Shown piece by piece: positions 43,818-52,794 of a stretch of DNA of 64,000 nt. Numbering within the stretch: the first letter of the stretch is position 1; each line of letters starts with the position of its first letter. The position numbers and the translations under genes were made by a program. The notes under the pieces are model-generated. The model saw only the letters and a list, made by a program, of their open reading frames with translations, did no database searches and had not been told where the DNA came from. The stretch is from Burkholderiales bacterium (GTDB lineage: Bacteria > Pseudomonadota > Gammaproteobacteria > Burkholderiales > Burkholderiaceae_C): the NCBI GenBank assembly GCA_016703325.1, contig JADJCH010000019.1, positions 1 to 64,000 of the forward strand, read 5' to 3'.

Positions 43818-45734
43818 TCAGTTGCGATTGGCTGCTGTGGCGGCCGGGCCGCTGACGCCGTCCAGCCCGATGGACCAGAGGAGCTGCAGGTCCTGGGTTT
43901 GGACCACGCCTTCAGCAAAGGCCTGCACTCCAACGCTCTTGAGCATGCCTACCGTGCCCCTCAACCAGGCTGTGCGTGCATCATTGCCTTGCAAGTCGAG
44001 CGTAGCGCCTGCTCCCAGCTTGACGAAGTCGAGCCCGGTATCGAGCAGCTCACCCATGGCCGCGAGGTGCTGCCCGGCATGCTCCAGCCCAACCTGGACA
44101 CCACAGGGCCTCAATTGCCGACACAACTCGGCCACCGCATAAGGATCTCGACGGAGACCGGCCTCATCGACCTCAATCGCCAGCAAGCGGGCCTGGGCCG
44201 GACGCAATGCCAACAGGGCGCGCAGGCGGGGAAGGAAACCCAGCACCTGCAGCGATTGTGCAGACAGGTGGATGCTTCTTCGCACACCATCCTTCGATAT
44301 GGCTTCCAGCCCGAGCCGAACCGCCGCCTCGTCCACCTCCGACACCACTCCAGTGCGAAGCGCCAGCGGCAGCCAGACTGCAGCAGACAGATAGGGCCCG
44401 GCATCAGACAGCTGCAGGCGCAGCGGACACTCCAGGTGAAGGACGCGTCCGGAGGGATTCACCAAGGGGTAGTCGATCAACTGCAGCCGCTGATGAGCCA
44501 AGGCATCCAGGATGCCGCGGCGCCAGGACAACTCACCGCCCAAACCATCGGCGTCCCTGGAATCGCGCGTCGTCTCGATGGAGAAGTCGCCTCGGTGCTC
44601 TGCGCGCGCCAAAGCGGCATCGACGCGAGCCAGGACAATGTGCACCGATTCGCCGCGCCTCCAGGTGGTGTCCGCCAGGACCACTGCCACATCGGGGAAC
44701 GGCCCCAGCAGATCGCGCAAGCGTCCGATCGACTCCGCCAAAGCTTCGGACCCCACCTCGACGTGATCGAGCAAGACGGCGAAATCACTGCCGTTGAGGC
44801 GCCCGATGACCTTGGGCTGCACATCGCCGACGCTTCTGTGCAGACTCTTGGCCAACTCCAGCAGGAGCTCATCGGTGCGGGCATGCCCCAGCTGGCGGTT
44901 GATCTCTGCCAGACGAAGCACCCGAACCATCAGCAAATGCCCCACCCCCAAACCCCGCTCTCCGCTCAACTCGGCTTCGCACTGATGGAGAAATTGATCC
45001 CGGTGCAGCAAACCGGTCAGCGGATCAAGGTGAGCTTGGCGGCGCAGCAACTCCAGCTGATCGGCCTGCTCCAGGAATTGCCTTCGCACCCGGTCAACCA
45101 TGCCGTTCATGGCCACAGCCACCTGCCGCAGTTCGGGCGTGGAGGGCAGTTCTACCGTGACGAACCTGCGCTGGGTGAGTGCCTCGGCCTGCCTGACCAG
45201 GGCCTCCAGGGGACGGCTCAGCCGCCGCACGGCCACCGCGCTGATGGCCGCAGCCAACACGCCGAGCATCAACATCCAGGCGGCAGTGGACACCGTGCCC
45301 CGCCACAGATCCTCATAGGCGAACACCGGCAGGCTCTCCACCTCCAGCACGCCCACCGCATTCCAACCCCTCGTGACCTGTGCCACGCCGGTGCGCGACT
45401 GAATGGGCACCCAGCGGACGAACCAGTCGGGAGCGTCGATGGAACCAACGGTCGATGTTCTCTCGAACAGCACGGTTCCGTCGTCTCGACGCAATCGGAC
45501 CACTCGGTAGGACCCGGTGTCGAACTGGGCCGTCATGATCAGCTGGGCCAGGGAGGGATCCGCCCCGGCTTGACTGAGAGTCAACGCCAGCGCCTGAGCG
45601 TTGTCGTTGTTCTTGAGCGCCAGCTGGCTCTCCAGGTAGGTTCTCGCGGTGGCCACGGACACCACCATGCTGCCGGCCGAGGCCAGCAGGATGATCCCCC
45701 AAACGAGCAGCCAGACTTGTCGGATCAAGCTCAT
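43818..45734 (-). CDS. lapD: LapD-like c-di-GMP receptor with degenerate GGDEF and EAL domains
   Basis: 638 aa inner-membrane protein. TM1 (about 7-27), a periplasmic LapD/MoxY-type sensor domain (about 28-150), TM2 (about 152-170), HAMP (about 170-225), then degenerate GGDEF and EAL domains. The GGDEF site is RLNGSDFAV and the EAL motif is ECP (LECPLRL), so neither cyclase nor phosphodiesterase activity is expected. As in Pseudomonas LapD, c-di-GMP binding to the EAL domain would cause the periplasmic domain to sequester the protease LapG. lapG lies 61 bases upstream on the same strand. Confidence 0.9.
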   Translation of the reverse strand: MSLIRQVWLLVWGIILLASAGSMVVSVATARTYLESQLALKNNDNAQALALTLSQAGADPSLAQLIMTAQFDTGSYRVVRLRRDDGTVLFERTSTVGSIDAPDWFVRWVPIQSRTGVAQVTRGWNAVGVLEVESLPVFAYEDLWRGTVSTAAWMLMLGVLAAAISAVAVRRLSRPLEALVRQAEALTQRRFVTVELPSTPELRQVAVAMNGMVDRVRRQFLEQADQLELLRRQAHLDPLTGLLHRDQFLHQCEAELSGERGLGVGHLLMVRVLRLAEINRQLGHARTDELLLELAKSLHRSVGDVQPKVIGRLNGSDFAVLLDHVEVGSEALAESIGRLRDLLGPFPDVAVVLADTTWRRGESVHIVLARVDAALARAEHRGDFSIETTRDSRDADGLGGELSWRRGILDALAHQRLQLIDYPLVNPSGRVLHLECPLRLQLSDAGPYLSAAVWLPLALRTGVVSEVDEAAVRLGLEAISKDGVRRSIHLSAQSLQVLGFLPRLRALLALRPAQARLLAIEVDEAGLRRDPYAVAELCRQLRPCGVQVGLEHAGQHLAAMGELLDTGLDFVKLGAGATLDLQGNDARTAWLRGTVGMLKSVGVQAFAEGVVQTQDLQLLWSIGLDGVSGPAATAANRN

Positions 45735-45795
45735 GATGTCGGATGAATGCGAGCAGAAGCTCTGAGCCCGAGAACCGGGAAACCGAGAGAGGAGA

Positions 45796-46533
45796 TCATT
45801 TCAGAAACCCCTGGTCCCGGGCTTTTGAAACCACCTCCCGCCAGCGCGAAAGCCGCGCCAGCGGATCGCCGGCACCCGCGCCGTTGGTGCCCTGCCACAG
45901 GCCCTGGGCGTTGAAGCTGAAGACAGGCACCAGATCGCGGCGCCGGTTTGCCGGCAGAACTTCGGGCACCAGGTTATCCAGAATCAGAGGCTCAGCCTGG
46001 GGATCCTCGTAGTACGCGAGCACCATGTGCGCCTGTTGAGGCCCCGCCGGCGGGCCCAGTGTGGCGCGCACATAAACCAATCGCAACCGGGCCGGATCAA
46101 CCCCGGCAGCCAGCAACGAAAAGTACTTGGCGATGGCGTAATCCTCACAGTCACCCTGACCCCGGATGAGGGTTTCAAGCGGACTGGCCCAATAATCCAC
46201 CTGCCCCCACGCCTCGGCATCCTCGCGAAAGAAGATCCTTCGGTTGAAGAATGTATTCAACAGTGCCAGGCGTTTCTCATCGTCCATCGAGTACGCGGTG
46301 GACACGGCGTCCACCAACGCCTTGACCTGCAACTGAGCTGAGGTCGCCTGCCGGGCCGCCAGCATCAGCAATCGCTCACTATCGAATGCGCGCGAGGGCA
46401 TCCAGCTCATCCAGAATGCCAGCGTGAAGGCGACACACAGGATCCGCCTCAGAAACAATGTGGCACAAAGTTCACGCCCGCAGCCCCGCGTGCCGCCCGG
46501 AGCAGACTTGGTAGAGGGCGGATCGCGGTCCAT
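45796..46533 (-). CDS. lapG: LapG-like periplasmic cysteine protease (BTLCP)
   Basis: 245 aa bacterial transglutaminase-like cysteine protease. The hydrophobic leader at about 29-48 suggests periplasmic location. The catalytic triad is Cys129 in GQGDCEDYA, His169 in AHMVLAYY and Asp186 in LILDNL. LapG cleaves the N-terminus of a surface adhesin unless held by LapD, controlling biofilm dispersal. It precedes lapD in one operon and is divergent from the tolC-like gene. The adhesin itself (LapA-like) is not in the window. Confidence 0.9.
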   Translation of the reverse strand: MDRDPPSTKSAPGGTRGCGRELCATLFLRRILCVAFTLAFWMSWMPSRAFDSERLLMLAARQATSAQLQVKALVDAVSTAYSMDDEKRLALLNTFFNRRIFFREDAEAWGQVDYWASPLETLIRGQGDCEDYAIAKYFSLLAAGVDPARLRLVYVRATLGPPAGPQQAHMVLAYYEDPQAEPLILDNLVPEVLPANRRRDLVPVFSFNAQGLWQGTNGAGAGDPLARLSRWREVVSKARDQGFLK

Positions 46534-46786
46534 TCATTCGTTTTCGACCGATGGGCCACACTCTTGAACATCACGACCCACTGCGCCGTCGGCGGGACCA
46601 AGAATCCGCACGAAATGCGGCCTCGCACCTGTTCTCGACATGCAATTTGTGGAATACTGAAAGGGTTTATTCCGATCCGTCCGGACGAACGCAACTCTCG
46701 GATACATGGTCGGCAGATGGCATACCGGCCCGAACTTTGACCGGGTCGCTCGTCGACTCGGTGATGTCATGAGGACCAAGGACACA

Positions 46787-48661
46787 ATGAAGCAGATCTC
46801 GAAGCATCTGGTGGTGGGTGCGGTGAGCTTGGCTTGCCAGCTTGCCATGGCGCAGACATCCGACCCGCTGAAGGACGCCGCACAGAAGGCCATCACGACG
46901 AATCCGGAAGTGACGGCACGACTGAACGCATATCGGGCCGCAGCCGACGAAGTTGACGTCGCCAGGGGCGCCTATTACCCGAAAGTGGATTTGAGTGCGG
47001 ATGCCGCCAAGATCCGGGACCGGGTGACCTCCCGAAGCCCGGAATCGCAGTCGATGACATCGACCGGCGTGGCACTGTCGGCAACCCAGCTGCTCTGGGA
47101 TGGACTGAGCACCCAGAACCAGGTGGATCGGGTCAGCCATGCTCGCCTGGTACGCTACTTCGAGTTCATCGACAGCAGCGAGCAAACCGCCATGGAAGCG
47201 GTTCGTGCCTACGCGGATGTTGCCAAGTCCCGTCAGTTGTTGAAACTCTCGGAAGATGGCTATGTTCAGCACAAGCAGGTGGCTGAGCAGATTCAGTCCC
47301 GCTTCAAAGCAGGCGTCGGTCGTGGAGTGGACGTGGAGCAGGCCAATGCTCGACTGGCTCTGGCCGAATCCAACCTGACCACTGAAACCGCCAATCTGCA
47401 CGATGTGACTGAGCGTTTTCGGCGGATCGTCGGGTCACCGCCGCCCGATGAGCTGCCCATCGGAGTCAACCTTGATCGGGGCCTGCCCGCAGCACAATCG
47501 GCCGCCCTGGATCTTGTGGTCAAGCGCAATGCCTCGATCGCAGCGGCCGTCGAAAACTACCGTGCAGCCCAGTCTCAGTCCAAGGAAAAAGACGGCCTCT
47601 ACCACCCTCGGGTGGAAGCCAAGGTGCGCGCCGGGGTCGGCAACAATCTGGACGCAGTGACTGACCAGAAGCGCGACACTTCTGCTGGCCTGTACCTGAA
47701 TTGGAACCTGTTCAATGGCGGTTCCGACCGGGCGCGCATACGCCAGTCTGCAAATCTGCTCACCCAATCGGCCGACAGCCGCGACAAGGTTTGTCGGGAA
47801 ACTCGTCAGACAGCGGCCATTGCTTTCAACGATGTGCGCAAGTTGGGCGAGCAACTGAGCTACCTTGAGCGCCACTCGGCATCGAGCGAAAAGGTGCGCG
47901 ACGCCTATCGGCAACAGTTCGACATTGGCCAGCGCAGCCTTCTGGACGTGCTGAATGCGGAAACAGAGCTGTATTCGGCGAAGCGGGCAGAAATTGCCGC
48001 TCGTCACGATCTGCTGGCAGCAAAGGCTCGCAGCCATGCATCGGCCAGCAGCTTGGTGGCAGCATTGGGGCTGACTCGGGCCGGTAACGCAGAAGACGAC
48101 ATTGCGGAAGGGCGTTATTGGCAATCGGGACAGGAAGGCCCCTCCGATCGCTGCCCCCTCAGTGCCACCGAAGTCGCAGCCACTCCAAAGGGTGAGCTGG
48201 ACGACCGCGCCCGACGGTTATTGGCCTCGAACGCCACCCCCCTTCCAGTCGCAGCCATAGCCACACCAGCCATTCAGACGGCTCCAGCCAAGGTGGCTCC
48301 AGCCATCTCGAAGGTTGATCCTCCGCTGACGACGCCGGTTTCACAACGGCTTCTCGACTGGGCTGCCGCCTGGTCCACCAAGGATGTGACTCGTTATCTG
48401 AGCTTCTACGACAGCAGTTTCAAGCCCACTGGAACCACTCGCCAGAAGTGGTTTGCAAATCGGACAAAGCTGCTGAAGAAGGATGGCGCGATCGACCTGA
48501 AGATCTCCAACGTTCAACGCCGCACCGTTTCAGCGAACACGGTGGAAACCAGCTTCGATCAGGTTTACACGTCGAAAGACTTCAAGGACAAGACCCAGAA
48601 GACCCTGCTGTGGAAGCGCAGCGGCAGCGAGTGGTACATCATCAAGGAAGGCAGTCGCTGA
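46787..48661 (+). CDS. TolC family outer membrane protein with C-terminal Cds6/NTF2-like domain
   Basis: 624 aa. I use the ATG at 46787 (AAGGA upstream, signal peptide KQISKHLVVGAVSLACQLAMAQ); an ATG at 46769 is possible. Residues about 25-430 are TolC-type outer membrane efflux repeats (TYPE I secretion channel; VARGAYYPKVDLSADA, ALDLVVKRN, YLNWNLFNGGSDRARIRQ, FDIGQRSLLDVLNAE). A Pro/Ala-rich linker (about 480-520) leads to a domain LLDWAAAWSTKDVTRYLSFYDSSFKP to LLWKRSGSEWYIIKEG, like the C-terminal domain of Cds6-type L,D-transpeptidases. Next to lapG/lapD it is a good LapE candidate for adhesin export. The extra domain is about 100 residues longer than ordinary TolC. Confidence 0.88.
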   Translation: MKQISKHLVVGAVSLACQLAMAQTSDPLKDAAQKAITTNPEVTARLNAYRAAADEVDVARGAYYPKVDLSADAAKIRDRVTSRSPESQSMTSTGVALSATQLLWDGLSTQNQVDRVSHARLVRYFEFIDSSEQTAMEAVRAYADVAKSRQLLKLSEDGYVQHKQVAEQIQSRFKAGVGRGVDVEQANARLALAESNLTTETANLHDVTERFRRIVGSPPPDELPIGVNLDRGLPAAQSAALDLVVKRNASIAAAVENYRAAQSQSKEKDGLYHPRVEAKVRAGVGNNLDAVTDQKRDTSAGLYLNWNLFNGGSDRARIRQSANLLTQSADSRDKVCRETRQTAAIAFNDVRKLGEQLSYLERHSASSEKVRDAYRQQFDIGQRSLLDVLNAETELYSAKRAEIAARHDLLAAKARSHASASSLVAALGLTRAGNAEDDIAEGRYWQSGQEGPSDRCPLSATEVAATPKGELDDRARRLLASNATPLPVAAIATPAIQTAPAKVAPAISKVDPPLTTPVSQRLLDWAAAWSTKDVTRYLSFYDSSFKPTGTTRQKWFANRTKLLKKDGAIDLKISNVQRRTVSANTVETSFDQVYTSKDFKDKTQKTLLWKRSGSEWYIIKEGSR

Positions 48662-48680
48662 ACTGGCAGCGCATCTTGAA

Positions 48681-48710
48681 ACCGCCCCTTGTGGGCGGTT
48701 TTCGTTTTGT
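48681..48710 (+). terminator. Rho-independent terminator after the TolC-like gene
   Basis: Stem ACCGCCC (48681-48687) and GGGCGGT (48693-48699), 5-base loop, then TTTCGTTTTG on the plus strand, 19 bases beyond the stop codon. Confidence 0.85.
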
Positions 48711-48770
48711 AGGCAGCCAAACGCGACAACAATCTCGTTCGGCGGAACATGAGCGCATGCGGAAACAACA

Positions 48771-48790
48771 AAGCCACCTTGCGGTGGCTT
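48771..48790 (-). terminator. Rho-independent terminator after tRNA-Ser
   Basis: Perfect 8-bp stem AAGCCACC / GGTGGCTT with a TTGC loop. On the minus strand the stem runs into TGTTGTTT, 26 bases beyond the tRNA-Ser 3' end. Confidence 0.75.
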
Positions 48791-48816
48791 CTTGCGCCCG
48801 AAAACGGCTTCGTTTG

Positions 48817-48907
48817 TGGCGGAGAGAGCGGGATTCGAACCCGCGGTGGGCTATTAACCCACACACGCTTTCCAGGCGTGCGACTTAAACCGCTCATCCA
48901 TCTCTCC
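48817..48907 (-). tRNA. tRNA-Ser (anticodon GGA)
   Basis: 91-nt class II tRNA with a long variable arm and encoded CCA. The acceptor stem GGAGAGA pairs with TCTCTCC, the anticodon stem CACGC/GCGTG encloses CTGGAAA (anticodon GGA, reading UCC/UCU), the variable arm is TGTGGGTTAATAGCCCACC, and the T-loop has TTCGAATC. Confidence 0.95.
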
Positions 48908-48917
48908 GGAGCCCGTG

Positions 48918-48946
48918 ATTGTAGCTCAAGCACCGGCCAAAAAGAA
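48918..48946 (-). promoter_or_regulatory. Likely promoter of tRNA-Ser
   Basis: On the minus strand, -10 TACAAT (48918-48923), 10 bases before the tRNA 5' end, with a weak -35 TTCTTT (48941-48946) at 17 bp. The -35 lies in the T-tract of the terminator of the upstream gene. Confidence 0.4.
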
Positions 48947-48947
48947 A

Positions 48948-48965
48948 GCCCACCTTTCGGTGGGC
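48948..48965 (-). terminator. Rho-independent terminator after the livK-like gene
   Basis: Stem GCCCACC / GGTGGGC with a 4-base loop, followed on the minus strand by TTTCTTTTT. It ends the transcript of the binding-protein gene that stops at 49030. Confidence 0.85.
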
Positions 48966-49029
48966 CTTCACTTCGTCTTCGAACAGCATCACCTGTGGGG
49001 TGACGCGACTGCGTGAGCAGCCACGATGA

Positions 49030-50172
49030 TCAACGTACCACTGCGATCTGCTCGCGCTTCTCACCCTTGTAGGTGTAGAGCGTCAGAGCGCCGTTCTTGA
49101 TGTCGCCCTTCTCGTCGAAGGAGATCGTGCCCGTCACACCGTTGTATCCGGATGTCTTGGCCAGCACAGGCAGGTACTTCGCAGGCTCGGAAGAACCCGC
49201 CTTCTGCATTGCCGCAACCAGCACATTGACCGAGTCATACACGTACGGTGCGTAGATCTGCACATCTGCGTTGAACTTCGCCTTGAACCGGGCCTTGAAG
49301 TCGTCCAAGCCCTTCTTCTGGGCACCCTCGACACCACCCGCCTCCGCGCAAACCACTTGGTTGTCAGCGATCGCGCCCCCAGCCAGCTTGGTCAGCTCAC
49401 CCGAGCAAATGCCATCACCACCCATGAACTTGGCGTTGATGCCCAACTGCTTGGCCTGACGAATCATCGGTCCGGCAACGGCGTCCATGCCACCAAAGAA
49501 GATCACATCCGGCTTCTTCGCCTTCACCGCGGTGAGGATGGCGGTGAAGTCGGTGGCCTTGTCGTTGGTGAATTCACGTGCCACGGTCTTGCCGCCGGCA
49601 CCTTTGACGCCCTTCTCGAACTCGTCGGCCACACCTTGACCATACGCAGTGCGGTCATCGATCACGGCGATCGATTTGCCCTTGAGCTGATTGACGGCGT
49701 ACTTGCCCAGCGTTCCACCCAGGTGCACATCATCGGCCACCAGCCGGAACGTGGTCTTGTAGCCTTGGCGGGTGTACTTCGGATTGGTCGCCGAGGGAGA
49801 AACCTGGGGCACTCCGGCATCGGAATAGATCTTCGAGGCCGGAATGGAGGTGCCGGAGTTCAAATGACCCACCACGCCGGACACTTTGGAGTCCATCAGC
49901 TTCTGGGCGGCGGCCGTGCCTTGCTTCGGATCTGCGGCGTCATCTTCGGCCAGCAGTTCGAACTTCACCTTCTTGCCGCCGATGCTCACGCCCTTGGCAT
50001 TGAGCTCGTCGATGGCCATGCGGGCGCCGTTCTCATTGTCCTTGCCGAGGTGGGCAATCGCACCGCTGGTCGGGCCCACATGGCCAATCTTGACCACCAC
50101 CTCCTGGGCAGAAGCCAGTCCGGCCGACAGAAAAGCGACCGCACCGATCACGACATTGAACTTGTGAAGCAT
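49030..50172 (-). CDS. livK: Branched-chain amino acid ABC transporter substrate-binding protein
   Basis: 380 aa from the ATG at 50172 (GGAGGCCTTTTC upstream). The signal peptide LHKFNVVIGAVAFLSAGLASA is followed by VVKIGHVGPTSGAIAHLGKD, AEDDAADPKQGTAAAQKL, HLNSGTSIPASKIYSDAGV, typical of LivJ/LivK amino acid receptors. It is a solitary gene with its own terminator and no permease genes beside it. Closer to the classical leucine/isoleucine/valine receptor than the two catabolic-operon proteins (4655 and 22441). The 251-bp region upstream (50173-50423) shows no gene. Confidence 0.9.
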   Translation of the reverse strand: MLHKFNVVIGAVAFLSAGLASAQEVVVKIGHVGPTSGAIAHLGKDNENGARMAIDELNAKGVSIGGKKVKFELLAEDDAADPKQGTAAAQKLMDSKVSGVVGHLNSGTSIPASKIYSDAGVPQVSPSATNPKYTRQGYKTTFRLVADDVHLGGTLGKYAVNQLKGKSIAVIDDRTAYGQGVADEFEKGVKGAGGKTVAREFTNDKATDFTAILTAVKAKKPDVIFFGGMDAVAGPMIRQAKQLGINAKFMGGDGICSGELTKLAGGAIADNQVVCAEAGGVEGAQKKGLDDFKARFKAKFNADVQIYAPYVYDSVNVLVAAMQKAGSSEPAKYLPVLAKTSGYNGVTGTISFDEKGDIKNGALTLYTYKGEKREQIAVVR

Positions 50173-50423
50173 GAAAAGGCCTCCAGTTGAGAAGGAAACA
50201 GAAGGGAAAACGCAGACTCGTGTCCGATCAACACAAGCCGCGGACATTACCCGAAAACCCACCCACTCTCCAGCATCGCCGAGCGATGCACCCCGGTTTG
50301 AAGCGCGGACGTTGCCGGCTCAAGACATACGGGATTCACCTCATTCAGGGCTGGCGTGGGTCCCCCTGAAAACTCTGCCGAGATACACCCGGACGACGGG
50401 GATTACCCGAGCCGGGTTTCCAC

Positions 50424-50798
50424 TCAGCGGTTGCGCAACCGGGCCAACTCCTGGGCAACTGCACGCCGCACGATGTCGCGCAGCGTGGCAGCCAACTCAC
50501 CGCGCATTTCCTCGACGAACTGATCGGCCAGCCGGGACATGGCCGGCCCGAGGGATTCCTTGAGTCGGAACTCGAACATGCGGTCCACCTGGCGCTGCAC
50601 GTCGGAGAGCACCTGCTGGGTGATCTGCGTTTCGGCCACTGCCAGCCAAGCCTCCACCGGCACGTCGGGTTCGGCCAGCGGCGTGAGCTGCAACGAAGGC
50701 TTGCGCGAGTTCGCCTGCACTGACTCACTCGGCCGGGGTGTCCACTCGACCACTTCGGTCAACACCGGCACTTGTGTGGGTTTGATCTGTGCGTTCAT
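50424..50798 (-). CDS. Conserved hypothetical protein
   Basis: 124 aa, not a family I can name. The first half is Pro/Ser-rich (VVEWTPRPSESVQANSRKP). The second half (about 60-124) is a charged amphipathic helical stretch with QQVLSDVQRQVDRMFEFRLKE and FVEEMRGELAATLRDIVRRA, probably a coiled coil. It is 34 bases downstream of holC on the same strand and may be co-transcribed with pepA-holC. Confidence 0.75.
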   Translation of the reverse strand: MNAQIKPTQVPVLTEVVEWTPRPSESVQANSRKPSLQLTPLAEPDVPVEAWLAVAETQITQQVLSDVQRQVDRMFEFRLKESLGPAMSRLADQFVEEMRGELAATLRDIVRRAVAQELARLRNR

Positions 50799-50832
50799 CC
50801 ACAGACTCCCGACACCACACGGAGAGCGGCGC

Positions 50833-51270
50833 TCACCGGGCCACCTTCACGTCATGGCGTTCGATCGTGAGGCCCAGGGCGCTGTAGTGTTTCCAGCGCA
50901 GCCTGGCCTCGCTGCGGCCCGCCTCGTCCAGCCCGACCACTTCGATCAGGCGATCGAAGCCTTCCAGAGCCTGCACAGCGGCCGGCCCCAGGTTCACCAG
51001 AACGGCATGGCCCTGCACGGCGCTGGGCAGCTCCAACAACAGCACCGGCGTGTGTCGCAACCGCTTCGGCAGCCCATTCACCGAAGGACCACGCCAGTGC
51101 GCCACGAACTCCAGCGGATCAAACACCCACAGCTGCCGATCCAGGGTGGCCAGATCATGGTCGTCCCCGGTCACCACCACACGTGCGCCAGCCCGAGTGG
51201 CCTTGCGCAGCAATCGGCAGGTGTAGTCCAGCCGTTGCGGCACATTGAAGTGAAAGGCGACCGCGGTCAT
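50833..51270 (-). CDS. holC: DNA polymerase III subunit chi
   Basis: 145 aa chi subunit of the clamp loader, which binds single-strand binding protein. Recognisable features are the start AVAFHFNVPQRLDYTCRLLRKA, VVTGDDHDLATLDRQLWVFDPLEFVAHW and the C-terminal RWKHYSALGLTIERHDV. It lies 27 bases after pepA, the standard pepA-holC order in proteobacteria. Confidence 0.9.
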   Translation of the reverse strand: MTAVAFHFNVPQRLDYTCRLLRKATRAGARVVVTGDDHDLATLDRQLWVFDPLEFVAHWRGPSVNGLPKRLRHTPVLLLELPSAVQGHAVLVNLGPAAVQALEGFDRLIEVVGLDEAGRSEARLRWKHYSALGLTIERHDVKVAR

Positions 51271-51297
51271 TGATGTCAGTTCCCACCCGAAGCCGCG

Positions 51298-52767
51298 TCA
51301 ACCGGCCTCGCCGAGCAGCCACTGAGTGAGCAAAGCCACCGGCCGCCCGGTAGCCCCTTTGGCCGCGCCACTCTTCCAGGCCACGCCAGCGATGTCCAGG
51401 TGTGCCCAGCGGTAAGCCTTCGTGTAGCGCTTCAGGAACATCGCCGCCGTCACCACCCCGCCCGCGCGGCTGCCGACATTGGCCATGTCTGCAAAGTTGC
51501 TCTTCAAGGCTTCGTCGTATTCGTCGTCCAGCGGCAGACGCCAAGCCGGGTCCAGGGCCCGATCACCGGCCTCCTGCAAGGCAATGGCCAGCGTGTCATC
51601 CGGACTGAACAGCCCCGCGCGCTGGTGCCCCAGAGCGATGACGCAGGCCCCGGTGAGGGTGGCGATGTCCACCACCGCGGCAGGCTTGAAGCGCTCGGCA
51701 TAGGTCAGTGCATCGCAGAGGATCAGCCGACCTTCGGCATCGGTGTTGAGCACCTCGATGGTCTGACCCGACAGGCTGGTGACCACGTCACCGGGTTTGG
51801 TGGCCCGGCCAGAGGGCAGGTTCTCGCACGCAGGAATGAGGCCGATGAGGTTGAGTTTCGGCTGGAGCTCGCCGATGGCGCGGAACACCCCGAGCACGCT
51901 GGCGGCACCGCCCATGTCGTACTTCATCTCGTCCATCTCGGCGGCGGGTTTCAGCGAAATGCCCCCACTGTCGAAGGTGATGCCCTTGCCCACCAGGACC
52001 CGAGGGGCCACCTTTTTCGCCGCGCCCTGGTACTGCAGCACGATGAACTGCAGCGGCTCATCGGAACCCTTGGCCACGGCCAGGAAGGCTCCCATGCCCA
52101 GCTTCTCGACAGCCTTGCGGTCCAGCACTTCCACCTTGAAGCCAAAGTCGCGTGCCAGTTGGCGTGCCTCGTCGGCCAGATGGGTCGGTGTGAAATGGTT
52201 GCCTGGGCGATTGGCGCAATCGCGCGCCAGGTTCACGCCTGCGGCCACGGCCTGAGCTCGCCGTGTCGCGGCACGCAGGCCCGCGGTGTTGGCCTTGTTG
52301 CCCAGCAAGGCCAGTTCCTTCCACTCGACCACCGCCGCAGCGCTGGGTTTGGTCAAGCGGTAGCTGTACAGGGCCGACTCCACCGCCACCACGGCGGCAT
52401 GGGCAGCGTCGTCGCTGAGGTCTTCCTGGCCACCCCAGGCCAGCACCACCTTGGCAAATCCCTGCTGCTTCACCACGGCGACCGCTGAGGCCACGGCGCG
52501 CGCAGCATCGCGCGCCGTCGATTGCGCCTCATCGCCGGCCACACCGACCACACAGCGCGCGGCCTTCATACCCGCAGGTCGGTGCAGGTAGAGAGTGCGT
52601 CCGGCCTTCAGCGGCAGATCTCCAGCAGCCACCGCCTCGTCGAGCAGGTCGGTCCAACCCTGGCCTTCGGCCCAGGCTTCACGTCGTGCGGGCAACAGCA
52701 AGAGCAGCAGATCGGCCTGGATGCTGCAGAGGCCTTCGGGCCCGGCCTGGAGGATGCGTACGTCCAT
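51298..52767 (-). CDS. pepA: Leucyl aminopeptidase
   Basis: M17 cytosol aminopeptidase, 489 aa. The metal site includes GKGITFDSGGISLKPAAEMDEMKYDMGGA and the catalytic NTDAEGRLILCDAL motif. It cleaves N-terminal residues from peptides, and PepA homologues can also bind DNA in site-specific recombination. The start codon lies only 27 bases from that of the divergent lptF. Confidence 0.94.
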   Translation of the reverse strand: MDVRILQAGPEGLCSIQADLLLLLLPARREAWAEGQGWTDLLDEAVAAGDLPLKAGRTLYLHRPAGMKAARCVVGVAGDEAQSTARDAARAVASAVAVVKQQGFAKVVLAWGGQEDLSDDAAHAAVVAVESALYSYRLTKPSAAAVVEWKELALLGNKANTAGLRAATRRAQAVAAGVNLARDCANRPGNHFTPTHLADEARQLARDFGFKVEVLDRKAVEKLGMGAFLAVAKGSDEPLQFIVLQYQGAAKKVAPRVLVGKGITFDSGGISLKPAAEMDEMKYDMGGAASVLGVFRAIGELQPKLNLIGLIPACENLPSGRATKPGDVVTSLSGQTIEVLNTDAEGRLILCDALTYAERFKPAAVVDIATLTGACVIALGHQRAGLFSPDDTLAIALQEAGDRALDPAWRLPLDDEYDEALKSNFADMANVGSRAGGVVTAAMFLKRYTKAYRWAHLDIAGVAWKSGAAKGATGRPVALLTQWLLGEAG

Positions 52768-52794
52768 AATTCCCGCTTGGCTTGAAACCGTCTG

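Noticed and set aside
43899..45746. 615-codon open frame on the plus strand
   Set aside because: Antisense to lapD, which has clear membrane, HAMP, GGDEF-like and EAL-like parts; no motif in the plus-strand text.
46678..46687. 10-bp palindrome CGTCCGGACG upstream of the TolC-like gene
   Set aside because: Too short and GC-rich to stand out in this genome; no matching copy seen nearby.
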